Positions 16,201 to 25,400 are shown, counted from the stretch's first letter. The stretch: DNA of 26,291 bases from Gammaproteobacteria bacterium (GCA_010031985.1 RGYP01000003.1:1-26291), one strand, 5' to 3'. A program made the numbers and translations. Notes: a model not told the origin generated them from the letters alone.

Positions 16201-18291
16201 ATGTCATCGCGGTCCACGACAGCCCCAGGTTTGGCACTCGGCATCGTCATGAGCAGCCTCATGATCGGCACTTTTGGCGCGATCGGCGCCGGCACGGCGC
16301 TGGCGGCGCCCTTCACCGCCCAGGACCTCAACACGCTCGCACGCGTCTCGGACCCGCAGGTGTCCCCCGACGGACGCTACGTGGTCTACACCCTGCGCGA
16401 GACCGACATGGAGGCCAACCGTGGACGTAACGACCTGTGGCTGCTAGATCTCGCCGACGGCAAGAGCGCCCCGTCCCCGCGCCGCCTGACGCAACATCCG
16501 GCCTCGGACAGCAGCGCGCGCTGGGCGGCAGATGGGTCAGGCGTGTTCTTTCTCTCGAGCCGCGGCGGCTCATCGCAGGTCTGGCACATCAGCCTTGCGG
16601 GCGGCGAGGCGCAGCAGGTCACGAATCTGCCGCTCGACGTCGGCTCGTTCGAGGTATCACCCAAAGGCGATCGGCTTGCGGTGTCGATGGAGGTGTTCCC
16701 GGATTGCGTAGATCTCAAGTGCACCACCGACCGTCAGGCTGCCCAGTCAAAGAAAAAAGCGAGCGGCAAGACCTTCGAGCAGCTATTCGTCCGCCACTGG
16801 GACACCTGGAGCGACGGCACCCTCTCGACGCTCTTCACGGTAACGCTCGACAAGGATTTGAAAACGGGCGTGCCCGTCAACGTGTCGGGCAAGGTGCGCG
16901 GTCACGCGCCCACGAAGCCCTTCGGGGGCGATGAGGATTACGCCTTCAGCCCCGACGGCTCACGCCTCGTCTTCAGCTCGCGGCTCGCCGATCGCGGTGA
17001 ATCGTGGTCGACCAACTTCGATCTCTACGAGGTCGCAGTCGATGGCACGGGCGACCCGCGCAACCTCACGGCTGACAATCCGGCCTGGGACGCGCAGCCC
17101 GTATTTCTCGCCAATGGCGATCTCGCCTGGCTTGCCATGTCGCGCCCCGGGTTCGAGGCCGATCGCTACGCAGTCAAAGTTCGTAGCGCCAAAGACGGTC
17201 GCGTCCGCACCTTGATGCAGGACTGGGACCGCTCGGTCACGACGCTCGCGACCACGCAAGATCGTAAACGTCTGCTCGGCATCGCCGACGATCTCGGCCA
17301 GACGGCGCTGTTCGAAATCGACCCGGTCAGCGGCGCACGCAAGACGCTGCTGGGCGATGGGCAGGTTCAAGGTATTTCGGCGAGTCCGCGTGGCGTGGTC
17401 GCAGCTTGGGCTTCACTGGGATCGCCACCCGATCTTTACCTTGTCGCAGGCGGCAACCGTACGCGCCTGACGTCGGTCAATGCCGAACGCCTCGCCGATC
17501 GGCAACTCGCCGAGTTCGAGCAGTTCTCGTTTGCCGGCGCCAACGATCAAAAAGTCCATGGCTACGTGATGAAGCCGTACGGGTTCAAGCCTGGTCAAAG
17601 ATATCCGATCGCCTTCATCGTGCACGGCGGCCCGCAAGTGAGCTTCGCCAACCAGTGGTCCTGGCGCTGGAACGCGCAGGTCTATGCGGGCGCGGGCTAC
17701 GGCGTGGTGTTCATCGACTTCCACGGCTCGCCGGGCTATGGACAGGCGTTCACGGACTCGATCAGTCAGGACTGGGGCGGCAAGCCGCTCGTCGATCTGC
17801 AAAAAGGTCTCGACGCCGCGCTCGCCAAATACGACTGGCTCGACGGCTCACGCGCCTGCTCGCTGGGCGCGTCCTACGGCGGGTTCATGCAGAACTGGAT
17901 CGCCGGAAATTGGTCCGATCGCTTCAAGTGCATCGTCAATCACGCCGGAATTTTCGACCAGCGGACCATGTACTACACCACCGAGGAACTTTGGTTCACC
18001 GAGTGGGAAAACGGCGGGCCGTATTACCTCACGCCGAAGATCCACGAGAAATTCAATCCTGCCGACTTCGTGACGAAGTGGAAGACACCGATGCTGGTGA
18101 CCCACGGCGCGCTCGACTATCGTGTGCCCTATTCGCAGGGACTTGCGACCTTCACGGCGCTGCAACGCCAGGGAATCGAGAGCCGGCTGGTGTTCTTCCC
18201 CGACGAAAACCACTGGATCCTGAAGCCCGCCAACAACGTGCAGTGGCACGAGGAAGTGCTCGGTTGGTTGCAGAAGCACCTCAAACAATAA
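16201..18291 (+). CDS. Exported S9 family serine peptidase (prolyl oligopeptidase/acylaminoacyl-peptidase type)
   Basis: 696-residue serine peptidase with a signal peptide (LALGIVMSSLMIGTFGAIGA, then a short segment ending ALAA-PF), so it acts in the periplasm or outside. The N-terminal beta-propeller shows PD40/TolB-like repeats such as DPQVSPDGRYVVYT and YAFSPDGSRLVFSS. The C-terminal alpha/beta hydrolase has the oxyanion-region HGGPQVSFANQW and the triad Ser558 in GASYGGF, Asp639 in THGALDYRVPYSQ and His671 in DENHWI. Overall layout and length match S9B/S9C enzymes that remove dipeptides or acylated residues from short peptides. The ATG at 16201 is preceded by CGGAGC and gives the signal. 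An open frame from 15709 lies opposite the HAD gene and is not the start. It ends 4 bp from the convergent ATP-grasp gene. Confidence 0.94.
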   Translation: MSSRSTTAPGLALGIVMSSLMIGTFGAIGAGTALAAPFTAQDLNTLARVSDPQVSPDGRYVVYTLRETDMEANRGRNDLWLLDLADGKSAPSPRRLTQHPASDSSARWAADGSGVFFLSSRGGSSQVWHISLAGGEAQQVTNLPLDVGSFEVSPKGDRLAVSMEVFPDCVDLKCTTDRQAAQSKKKASGKTFEQLFVRHWDTWSDGTLSTLFTVTLDKDLKTGVPVNVSGKVRGHAPTKPFGGDEDYAFSPDGSRLVFSSRLADRGESWSTNFDLYEVAVDGTGDPRNLTADNPAWDAQPVFLANGDLAWLAMSRPGFEADRYAVKVRSAKDGRVRTLMQDWDRSVTTLATTQDRKRLLGIADDLGQTALFEIDPVSGARKTLLGDGQVQGISASPRGVVAAWASLGSPPDLYLVAGGNRTRLTSVNAERLADRQLAEFEQFSFAGANDQKVHGYVMKPYGFKPGQRYPIAFIVHGGPQVSFANQWSWRWNAQVYAGAGYGVVFIDFHGSPGYGQAFTDSISQDWGGKPLVDLQKGLDAALAKYDWLDGSRACSLGASYGGFMQNWIAGNWSDRFKCIVNHAGIFDQRTMYYTTEELWFTEWENGGPYYLTPKIHEKFNPADFVTKWKTPMLVTHGALDYRVPYSQGLATFTALQRQGIESRLVFFPDENHWILKPANNVQWHEEVLGWLQKHLKQ

Positions 18292-18295
18292 ACGA

Positions 18296-19330
18296 CTAGC
18301 TGTAACCCGCGCGCCACTCGGCCTTGTAGGCAAGGCCGAGTGCGATGATGCGGTTGAGCAGGTCCTGGTAACCGATCCCGGCACTGAGCGCCGATTGCGC
18401 GAAATCCTCGGCTTCGGCAAGGCAGGGGTTGGCGTTCGCCTCGAGTACGAACACCTCGCCATCGTCGCGCACGCGGAAATCCATGCGCGCGTACCCTGAA
18501 AGTCCGAGGGCGTTGTAGATGCGACGCGCCATGCGATCGAGTTTGGCGACTACGGCGGGCGAGAGATCCTGGGCCGCAGCACGCGTGATGCCGTGCCGCG
18601 CCTGATATTTTCGATCCCACTTCACTTTACGCGTGGCAATCGTGGCCTGATTGTCGCCCATGGTACCGAACTGCAATTCCCACACCGGCAAGCGGGTGAG
18701 TCGTTCGTTACCGAGAACGCCGACGTAGACCTCGCGACCTGCGATGTATTCTTCGACTAGCGCGTCGGTGCCTACCTGCTCGTGAATGAACGCCACGCGA
18801 TCCTGCAACTGCTGCGAATTCTCGACCACCGAAGCCTGCGAGATGCCGAGCGAGGCATCCTCGGTGGCCGATTTGACGAACAGCGGATAGCGCATTTGCC
18901 GCGGCGCACGGAACTTTCGCCCCTTGGGCAAGAGCGCGAAATGCGGAGTCGGAATTCGATGCCAGGCGAGCAGCTGCTTGGAGAGCGGCTTGTCGCGCGA
19001 CAGCAATAGGCCGCGTGGATTGCAGCCGGTGTAGGGCTGCTCCATCAACTCGAGGAAGGCGACGACGTGCTGATCGTAGGTGACGATGCCGTTGAATTCT
19101 TCGAGCAGGTTGAAAACGATGTTGGGCTTCCAGTCGGTGATCGCGGTGCGCAAACCCGTCAGGCTGTCGAGCACACCCAAAACCCGCACTTCGTGTCCGA
19201 CGAGTCGCAGCGTACGAATGACGTCGTACTCGGTGCGCCACTCGTCGATCTGCTGTTCGGTGAGCCCAGCAACCGACTCGGGTGGCACCAGTGTCTCGTG
19301 CACCACGACCAAAATTTTGAGGAACTTCAT
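18296..19330 (-). CDS. ATP-grasp ligase, D-Ala-D-Ala ligase-like, function unknown
   Basis: 344-residue ATP-grasp enzyme, expected to form an amide or peptide bond through an acyl-phosphate. The N-terminal pre-ATP-grasp domain begins MKFLKILVVVHETLVPPES and contains PNIVFNLLEEFNG, like the FN-L segment of Ddl. Next come YTGCNPRGLLLSRDKPLSKQ and the ATP-binding lysine region YPLFVKSATEDASLGIS. VEEYIAGREVYVGVLGN and the metal-binding end, GYARMDFRVRDDGEVFVLEA followed by NANPCL, complete the fold. Canonical Ddl has EVN-x-x-PG-x-T here, so this is a Ddl relative and not obviously the peptidoglycan enzyme. I chose ATG 19330, since an upstream ATG at 19372 would overlap the preceding gene. It starts 13 nt after the metallopeptidase stop, implying a shared transcript and perhaps shared substrate. 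Confidence 0.85.
   Translation of the reverse strand: MKFLKILVVVHETLVPPESVAGLTEQQIDEWRTEYDVIRTLRLVGHEVRVLGVLDSLTGLRTAITDWKPNIVFNLLEEFNGIVTYDQHVVAFLELMEQPYTGCNPRGLLLSRDKPLSKQLLAWHRIPTPHFALLPKGRKFRAPRQMRYPLFVKSATEDASLGISQASVVENSQQLQDRVAFIHEQVGTDALVEEYIAGREVYVGVLGNERLTRLPVWELQFGTMGDNQATIATRKVKWDRKYQARHGITRAAAQDLSPAVVAKLDRMARRIYNALGLSGYARMDFRVRDDGEVFVLEANANPCLAEAEDFAQSALSAGIGYQDLLNRIIALGLAYKAEWRAGYS
18316..18341. other. Perfect 11-bp hairpin at the S9/ATP-grasp convergence
   Basis: ACTCGGCCTTG (18316-18326), loop TAGG, CAAGGCCGAGT (18331-18341). It lies 24 nt past the S9 peptidase stop on the + strand, but inside the last codons of the convergent ATP-grasp gene (encoding ALGLAYKAE). There is no T-run on either side. 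It could act as a 3' mRNA stabiliser or factor-assisted terminator for the S9 transcript. Confidence 0.4.
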
Positions 19331-19343
19331 GACTTGCGAGAAT

Positions 19344-20384
19344 TCATAGCGTGAATCGCACTCTCTCCCCACGCAGACCGGCGCGTGCCAGACGCCGGAT
19401 CATCGCCTCTGCGTTTTTTTGACGCACGCGCGCAGAACCGCGCATCCACAACCTGCGCTCCCGGCAACGCTCGATCGCCAACTGCAACAACTGCCTTGCA
19501 CCATACTCGTCGATCGCGGTCTGCGCCATGGCATGACGTACCAGACTGTGGCGCGCCTGTCGCAAACAGGTTTCTGCGCGGCGGTATCGCGTCGGCCGAC
19601 GACTGTTGCGCTGCAGCGGCGCAAACCCGGTTTGCAGCGCCGAATCGATCATCGAAAAATCGCAGCTCATGCGCCGCAATAGTCCACGTCGATAATGTTC
19701 GCGCAGCGTAAGCTCGTTGGTGGCTACCGGTTCTATCCGGTCCGCAGATCTTACTGCGGGGCGATGTCCCCGAACGTCGCGCATCAAGCGGTCCATCGCC
19801 TCGAGTTTGGCAAGCGCCGGCGTCTCTGCGTAGCGCCGTCGCCAGGCAGAGCGCGGCGACAACCACACTGCAAAAGTTTCGGCGAAGTCTTCTGCGGGAT
19901 GGGCCTGCGCATACCAGCCGTCGAGATGACGAACGTGGGCGCGGCTCGACGGATCGGCAGCGTACTGCGCCGGATATTTTTCGGTCGGCGACCCGAAGTG
20001 CTGCCGCCAAAGTTTTCGCCGGCGTAAGCGAAAGGCGGTATCGACGACATGACCCGCTTCATGTCGCAAAATTTGCATCAGACCCGTGGCATTGCCGCCC
20101 TCGACGCTGCGCGACATGCGCCGCTCCAGCCGCTCGAGACGCGGATGTGCGAGATAAAAGGGTATGGCGACGCCCGGTATGCCGTCGGGAGAGAACCACT
20201 CGTCCGAAAACCAGAAATGTGGCTCGAGCAAAATGCCGCGCGCCGCGAGTTCGCCACGCAGTCGCCGAATGGCCCGTTGCAGCGCGGCCCGCCGCGGCAG
20301 CCCGAGGCGCAAATCGCGAAATCGAAGTCGCAGCAACTCAGCGTCGGAGTAGCGCGCCCACTGCGGTGGTTTGCGGCGTCTCAC
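19344..20384 (-). CDS. Putative zinc-binding metallopeptidase (HExxH), cytoplasmic
   Basis: 346-residue, very arginine-rich protein without signal peptide or membrane segment. The zinc motif is LRHEAGHVVD, with ligands H108 and H112 and catalytic E109. The segment HPAEDFAETFAVWLSPRSAW (162-181) supplies the expected third ligand, E165 or E169, in gluzincin style. Upstream are PHFWFSDEWFSPDGIPGVAI and the helix before the motif. The C-terminal 150 residues are helical and strongly basic, ending RLARAGLRGERVRFTL. It resembles a group annotated only as putative zinc-binding metallopeptidase. The start is GTG at 20384, 15 nt after the ADP-ribosylglycohydrolase stop, with a poor ribosome binding site, so coupling is likely. 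The ATP-grasp gene follows after 13 nt. The substrate is unknown. Confidence 0.82.
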   Translation of the reverse strand: MRRRKPPQWARYSDAELLRLRFRDLRLGLPRRAALQRAIRRLRGELAARGILLEPHFWFSDEWFSPDGIPGVAIPFYLAHPRLERLERRMSRSVEGGNATGLMQILRHEAGHVVDTAFRLRRRKLWRQHFGSPTEKYPAQYAADPSSRAHVRHLDGWYAQAHPAEDFAETFAVWLSPRSAWRRRYAETPALAKLEAMDRLMRDVRGHRPAVRSADRIEPVATNELTLREHYRRGLLRRMSCDFSMIDSALQTGFAPLQRNSRRPTRYRRAETCLRQARHSLVRHAMAQTAIDEYGARQLLQLAIERCRERRLWMRGSARVRQKNAEAMIRRLARAGLRGERVRFTL

Positions 20385-20399
20385 GAGGGTACTGCGCGC

Positions 20400-21284
20400 T
20401 CAGAGGCCGTCGCCCAGCCTCACGAGCACCTCGGTGAGGAGTTCGTCGGCCAGCGCCTCGATCTGCTCCCGTCCGTACAAGGTCGCGAGCCATCGCGCAG
20501 GAATGGACTCGATACCGAACACGGCGCCGGCCAATTGACCCGCTGCCGCGCCGTGAACGTCGGCATCACCACCGGCATTGATGGCCGTCAGCACGGCATC
20601 CTTCCAGTTTTGAGCGCCGACTAGGGCGTCCCGCGCGCTTGTCAGCGCTCGCCCTGCAGCACATGAGCTCATCGACGAATGGGGGCCCGGAGCGCGGGTC
20701 GCCAGTGGCAACCCACGCAAGGCACGATGCATGAGCGCCGCGAATTCCCGGGTCGCCTCAAACGTGGCGGGCTCATGACTCGTGACCCCGACCATGCCTG
20801 GCAAGTCATCGAGCAAGCCGTCGATCGCAGTGTAGTGCCACATCGCAAGCGGTGCCACGCGAACCAGCGCATCGGCGCCATCGGCTAAATCTTTGGCGGG
20901 TTCGCCGTCGACCAGTGCCCGACTCACGCTCGCGGAAATACCGAGACACTCGCCCGTCGCCGAGCCGTCGCCGCTTTGCTGCCAGCGGCGGTACCGCTCG
21001 AGTTGATCGTCGACGTGACAGCCCTGCGATGCCAGCAAACTGCGCGCGAGCAGGAGCGCAAGCGCGGCATCGTCGGTCCAAGCACCCGCCGGCAGATCAT
21101 AGGGTCCGCCACCCATCAGATCTTTGACTGCCGGAAAACTGCCCGCACGCGCGTACTGCGCCGGAGCCGCCAGTGCATCACCGAGCGCAAGACCGAGCAA
21201 GGCACCGCGGAAGCGGCTGCGCAGACGAGCAACGGTAGCGAGCGCTGCATCGTCGAGAGCGCCGACCCCGTCATCCGGCGTCAT
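20400..21284 (-). CDS. ADP-ribosylglycohydrolase (DraG/ARH) family protein, divergent metal site
   Basis: 294-residue all-helical protein of the DraG/ARH family, which removes ADP-ribose from proteins or small molecules using two divalent metals. Conserved pieces are RGALLGLALGDALAAPAQY (residues 27-45), GAWTDDAALALLLARSL with T70, D71 and D72, and INAGGDADVHGAAAGQLAGA with D240 and D242. The family normally has D-(A/T)-D-T here, and the threonine is a metal ligand in studied members; this protein has V243. The ATG at 21284 overlaps the ttcA end by 14 bp. An upstream ATG at 21407 would add 41 unrelated residues read from inside ttcA. Coupling to ttcA is likely. Activity is uncertain because of the altered site. 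Confidence 0.87.
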   Translation of the reverse strand: MTPDDGVGALDDAALATVARLRSRFRGALLGLALGDALAAPAQYARAGSFPAVKDLMGGGPYDLPAGAWTDDAALALLLARSLLASQGCHVDDQLERYRRWQQSGDGSATGECLGISASVSRALVDGEPAKDLADGADALVRVAPLAMWHYTAIDGLLDDLPGMVGVTSHEPATFEATREFAALMHRALRGLPLATRAPGPHSSMSSCAAGRALTSARDALVGAQNWKDAVLTAINAGGDADVHGAAAGQLAGAVFGIESIPARWLATLYGREQIEALADELLTEVLVRLGDGL

Positions 21285-22098
21285 GGGGCCTCGCCGCGAG
21301 TGCGGCAAAATCGAACAGCGCAGGATCTGCGAGGTGCCCCGCCTCCACACTGCGGATTGCGGAAAAAATGGATTCGGTGCGACCGGGATAGGCTTTTTCC
21401 CAATCATGGAGCATTTTTTTGATCATGCGCCGCTGCGCATTCTCCTGCGAGCCGCAGAGCTTGCAGGGAATGATGGGGAAGGCGCGGGCTCGCGCGTAGC
21501 GCTCGATGTCTCGCTCGGCAACGTACGCGAGCGGCCGAATCACGATGTGCCGACCGTCTTCGGAGCGCAGCTTCGGTGGCATGGCTTTCAGACGGCCACC
21601 GAAGAACATGTTGAGAAACAGCGTCTCGACGATGTCGTCGCGGTGGTGCCCGAGCGCCACTTTCGTGACGCCATTTTCCGAAGCCCAGCGATAGAGCGCA
21701 CCGCGACGCAGGCGCGAACAGAGTCCGCACATCGTCTTGCCCTCCGGAATCACGCGTTTGACGACGGAATAGGTGTCTTGCTCGATCACGTGGAACGACA
21801 CACCCAGCCCGGTCAAATATTCTGGTAACACGTGCTCGGGGAAGCCCGGTTGCTTCTGGTCGAGGTTCACGGCAACGAGTTCGAAGCGCACCGGAGCACT
21901 ACGCTGCAGCGAGATGAGAATGTCGAGCAGCGTGTACGAATCTTTGCCGCCCGACAGACACACCATGACCTTGTCGCCCTCGCCGATCATGGCGTAGTCC
22001 TCGATCGCCTTGCCGACGAGTCCGCGCAACTGCGCCTGCAGCTTGCGGAACGTACTCGACGTCCGCGGGCTCGACGTCCGCTTGACCTCCATGTCCAT
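21271..22098 (-). CDS. ttcA: tRNA 2-thiocytidine(32) synthetase TtcA
   Basis: 275-residue TtcA, which uses ATP and a [4Fe-4S] cluster to thiolate cytidine 32 of certain tRNAs. The N-type PP-loop is CLSGGKDSYTLLDIL (SGGKDS 49-54). The cluster and active-site cysteines are C124 and C127 in GKTMCGLCSRLRRG, with CKLCGSQENAQRR (C212, C215) further on. ALGHHRDDIVETLFLNMFFG and LKAMPPKLRSEDGRHIVIRP are diagnostic. The first ATG (22098) overlaps an upstream stop as TGATG, and a second ATG two codons on (22092) is an alternative start. The C-terminus overlaps the ADP-ribosylglycohydrolase start. The sulfur it uses comes from cysteine through a desulfurase in the known pathway; the mercaptopyruvate sulfurtransferase of this window is distant and not implicated. 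Confidence 0.96.
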   Translation of the reverse strand: MDMEVKRTSSPRTSSTFRKLQAQLRGLVGKAIEDYAMIGEGDKVMVCLSGGKDSYTLLDILISLQRSAPVRFELVAVNLDQKQPGFPEHVLPEYLTGLGVSFHVIEQDTYSVVKRVIPEGKTMCGLCSRLRRGALYRWASENGVTKVALGHHRDDIVETLFLNMFFGGRLKAMPPKLRSEDGRHIVIRPLAYVAERDIERYARARAFPIIPCKLCGSQENAQRRMIKKMLHDWEKAYPGRTESIFSAIRSVEAGHLADPALFDFAALAARPHDAG

Positions 22099-22123
22099 CA
22101 GACGACCGTATCCATCAGACGAC
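22094..22123. repeat. 13-bp direct repeat spanning the MAPEG-remnant/ttcA junction
   Basis: TCCATCAGACGAC occurs at 22094-22106 and again at 22111-22123, a 17-bp period. On the - strand each copy reads GTCGTCTGATGGA and so contains TGATG, a stop overlapping an ATG. The upstream copy ends the MAPEG reading frame, and the downstream copy provides the ttcA start. Between them lies the five-codon frame ATG-GAT-ACG-GTC-GTC-TGA. Confidence 0.7.
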
Positions 22124-22450
22124 GCGTTGCGCCCCCATCACGATCAGACAGATGCAACTGCCGAACCCGACCAGCCAGGTCAGCGAGCGCAGCGTGGCGA
22201 GATTGGCGAGATAGCAGACGAGATAGGCGACTCGCGCCAGCAGAAAAATACTCGCGATCAGTGCCAAGCTCTCGCCGTTCACGTTACCGACGTAAGCTGC
22301 GACCAGCGCCGCGGTATAGGTCGCGAGCGCTTCCCACGAATTGGCTTGCGCCGCGTTAGCTCGCGCCCGATAGCCCGTACGTCGCGCCAGCCAGTCGCGC
22401 GGATTGACGTTGTCGTAGCGATCGTCACCGCCGCCCGCTTTGGAAATTCC
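22115..22450 (-). pseudogene. MAPEG family membrane protein, 5'-truncated remnant
   Basis: An open frame of about 111 codons fills the 366-nt gap between the RND pump gene and ttcA and clearly encodes most of a MAPEG (eicosanoid/glutathione-metabolism) membrane protein. After GISKAGGGDDRYDN and PRDWLARRTGYRARANAAQA come NSWEALATYTAALVAAYVGN, LLARVAYLVCYLANLATLRS and LTWLVGFGSCICLIVMGAQ. It keeps the RA-x-N...E motif, the R-x-AY...Y-x-x-x-x-x-LR motif and the last three helices. The first helix (about 15-20 residues before the GI-K-AGG position) is missing in all three frames. The frame instead runs back into the end of the RND gene with no ATG, GTG or TTG; only CTG, ATA or ATT are available. 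The simplest reading is loss of the 5' end by deletion. Confidence 0.75.
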
Positions 22451-22464
22451 TTGTATTGACGGTG

Positions 22465-25400
22465 TCAGGTCGACTGCCGATCGGCGGGTACAGTACTCGC
22501 GCTCGACAACCGATCCAGCAGATCACTGACGTGATGAGGCGATTTGGTGTTGCGTGCGATCAGGGCGTAAAGCGCCGGCACGACGTAAAGCGTGAGCGCC
22601 AGCGACAAGACGGTACCAAAGAATACCGCTGCACCGATCGACTGGCGACTCTCCGCTCCCGCACCACTTGCGGTCATGAGCGGCACCGCACCGAAGGCCG
22701 TGCATAGACTGGTCATGAGCACCGGCCGTAGGCGTATCGAGGCCGCCTCAATCACCGCCTCGACGAACTCGATGCCGCGATCACGCAGTTGGTTTGCGAA
22801 CTCGACGATCAAGATACCGTTTTTGCAGGCTATGCCGACCAGCATGATGCCGCCGATCTGACTGAAGACGTTGATCGACGAATTGAACAGCCACAAGCCG
22901 AACAGGGCGCCCGTGATCGCGAGTGGCACCGTGGCCAAAATAATGAGCGGATGCACGAAACTCTCGAACTGCGCCGCGAGCACGAGGTAGACGATCAGCA
23001 ATGCAAACGCGAACGTGATCCAGATACCACCACCAGCCTGCTTGAATTCCCGTGATTCGCCATCGAAGCTCACTTGAACACCCGAGGGGATTTCTTCCCG
23101 GATCACTTGCTCGACGTAATCGAGAGCATCGCCGAGAGCGTAGCCCGGTGCAAGATTGGCACTCAAGGTGATCGCTCGCAGCCGATCGAAGCGGCGCAAG
23201 GAGCTGGGACCCGCCGACTCCTCCACCGTGACGAGCGCGGCGAGCGGCACCATCTCGCCGCTGCGACTCGAGCGAACGTAGAGGTTGCCGAGATCGTCGA
23301 CGGTAGCGCGATCTTCCTCGCGGGCCTGCAGGATGACGTTGTACTCCTCTCCCGCACGCAAGAAGTTGGTCACCACGCGTGACCCCAGCATCGACTCCAA
23401 CGTGCGGCCCACATCCTGCAAAGAAACCCCGAGATCGGCCGCGCGGTTACGATCGATGCGCACTTGCAGCTGCGGCTTGCGTTCTTGGTAATCGGAATCG
23501 AGCCCCAGGATGCGCGGATTTTCGCGCTGGATGCGCTCGATGACCTTGTCACGCCAAGCGGCGAGTTCGCCGTAATCACCGCCTCCCAACACCACCTGCA
23601 AGGGCCGACCGCCCCCACGCATGCCGAGTGACGGCGGGGTCATGACGAGAATACGTACGCCGGTGATCCCCGCCGTGCGCGCGCGCACCCGCTGCGCGAC
23701 TTGCTGCGAGCTGTCTTCGCGCTGGTCCCAGAGGGTCATCGGCAGGAAAAGGGTCGCGTTGTTGACGTCGCCCTGTGCGCCGAAGGAACCGGAACGCACG
23801 ATGACACGACGCCCGTTGCCGGCGCGCACTTCGTCCATCATCACGGTTTCGACCTGCCGCACGTAGCGATCGAGATGCGCGAGACTCGAACCTTCCGGCG
23901 CACTCACCATGACCGGCATCATGGCCCGATCTTCGAGCGGCGCGAATTCCTGCGGCAATTTGAACCACGAGACAGGTTTGCCGAAGACCGTGAGGGCGAT
24001 CACGAGCGTCGTCAGCGCCGCCGCTGCGATCACCACCTTGCGCGGACCGCTGGTGCCCATGACACGCCGCAGACTCGCCTCGTAGAGTTCGGTGAGAATC
24101 TGAAATCTTCGATCGACGGCTTGCGCGAACCGACCACGGTGGATGCCACCGGCGAAAAGCTTAGACGCCATCATCGGTGTCAGCGTGAGCGCCACCACCG
24201 CCGAAAAACCGACCGCAGCGGCGACCGTCACCCCGAACTCGCCGAACAATCGGCCGAGCGTGCCCGACATGTAGGACACAGGCACGAACACGGCCATCAG
24301 GACGAGCGTGGTGGCGATAACCGCAAAAGAAATCTCCTGACTGCCCCGTACCGCACCGAGCAGAGGTGGCTCGCCCGCCTCGATGCGACGCGCGATGTTC
24401 TCGAGCACCACGATCGCATCGTCGACCACTAGGCCGATCGCCAGCACGGCGCCGAGCAAGGTCAGCGTATTGATCGAATAACCGAGTGCGGTCATCACCA
24501 ATGCGGCGGCAAGTATCGACACCGGTATCGTCACGGTCGGAATCAGCGTCGCGCGCAGTGTGCCGAGAAAAGCGAAAATCACGACCAGAACGATCAGCAG
24601 GGTCTCGAGCATCACCGTGACCACTTTCTTCATCGACTCGGAGATGAACACCGAGAAATCGATGTTGAGGTCGGCCGAGATGTCTTCGGGCAGAGTTTCT
24701 TTGATAGCCTCCAATTGTTTCTTCGCCGCGTCCGATACTTCGAGCACGTTGGCCTTCGAGGTCGGTATCACACCGACGCTGACACCCGGCAACTCGTTCG
24801 CGCGTCCGAGCGAGCGTTCGTCCTCGGCGGCAAGACGCACATCGGCCACGTCACCCAGCCGAACGAGATAACCATCGGGCGAGCGACCGACGACCAGCAT
24901 GCGGAAGTCTTCCTCGGTGTCGAGCGAGGTCCGGGTGCGCAGCGTGAACTCGCGTTCGGTGGATTCGACGCGCCCGGCCGGCAGCTCGACGTTCTCGCGA
25001 CGCAGCGCAGTTTCGATGTCGGTGACCGTCAGCTGCCGAGCAGCGAGCGCTTCGCGATCGAGCCACACGCGCATGGCGTAGCGCCGACCCCCGCTGGCGC
25101 GAATCGAAGCCACTCCGGGAACGGCGGCTAGTCGATCGACGACGTAACGGTCGACGTATTCGGTGAGCTCGAGCGCATTGCGTCCCACGCTCGAGAAATT
25201 GATGTACATGATGGGCTCGGCCGCATCGTCGACTTTGGTGACCTGCGGGGCGTCGGCCTCCTCGGGCAATCGGGCGGACACCCGCGAAACCCGCTCTCGT
25301 ACGTCGTTCGCCGCCGCATCGAGATCGCGGTCCAAAGAAAACTCGACGTTGATGCGCGAGAACTGATCGAGACTCGACGACGTCAGCTTTTCGACGCCCT

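Noticed and set aside
20400..21284. ADP-ribosylation toxin-antitoxin (DarT/DarG-like) locus
   Set aside because: The hydrolase is of DraG/ARH type, not a macrodomain, and no ADP-ribosyltransferase gene is adjacent.
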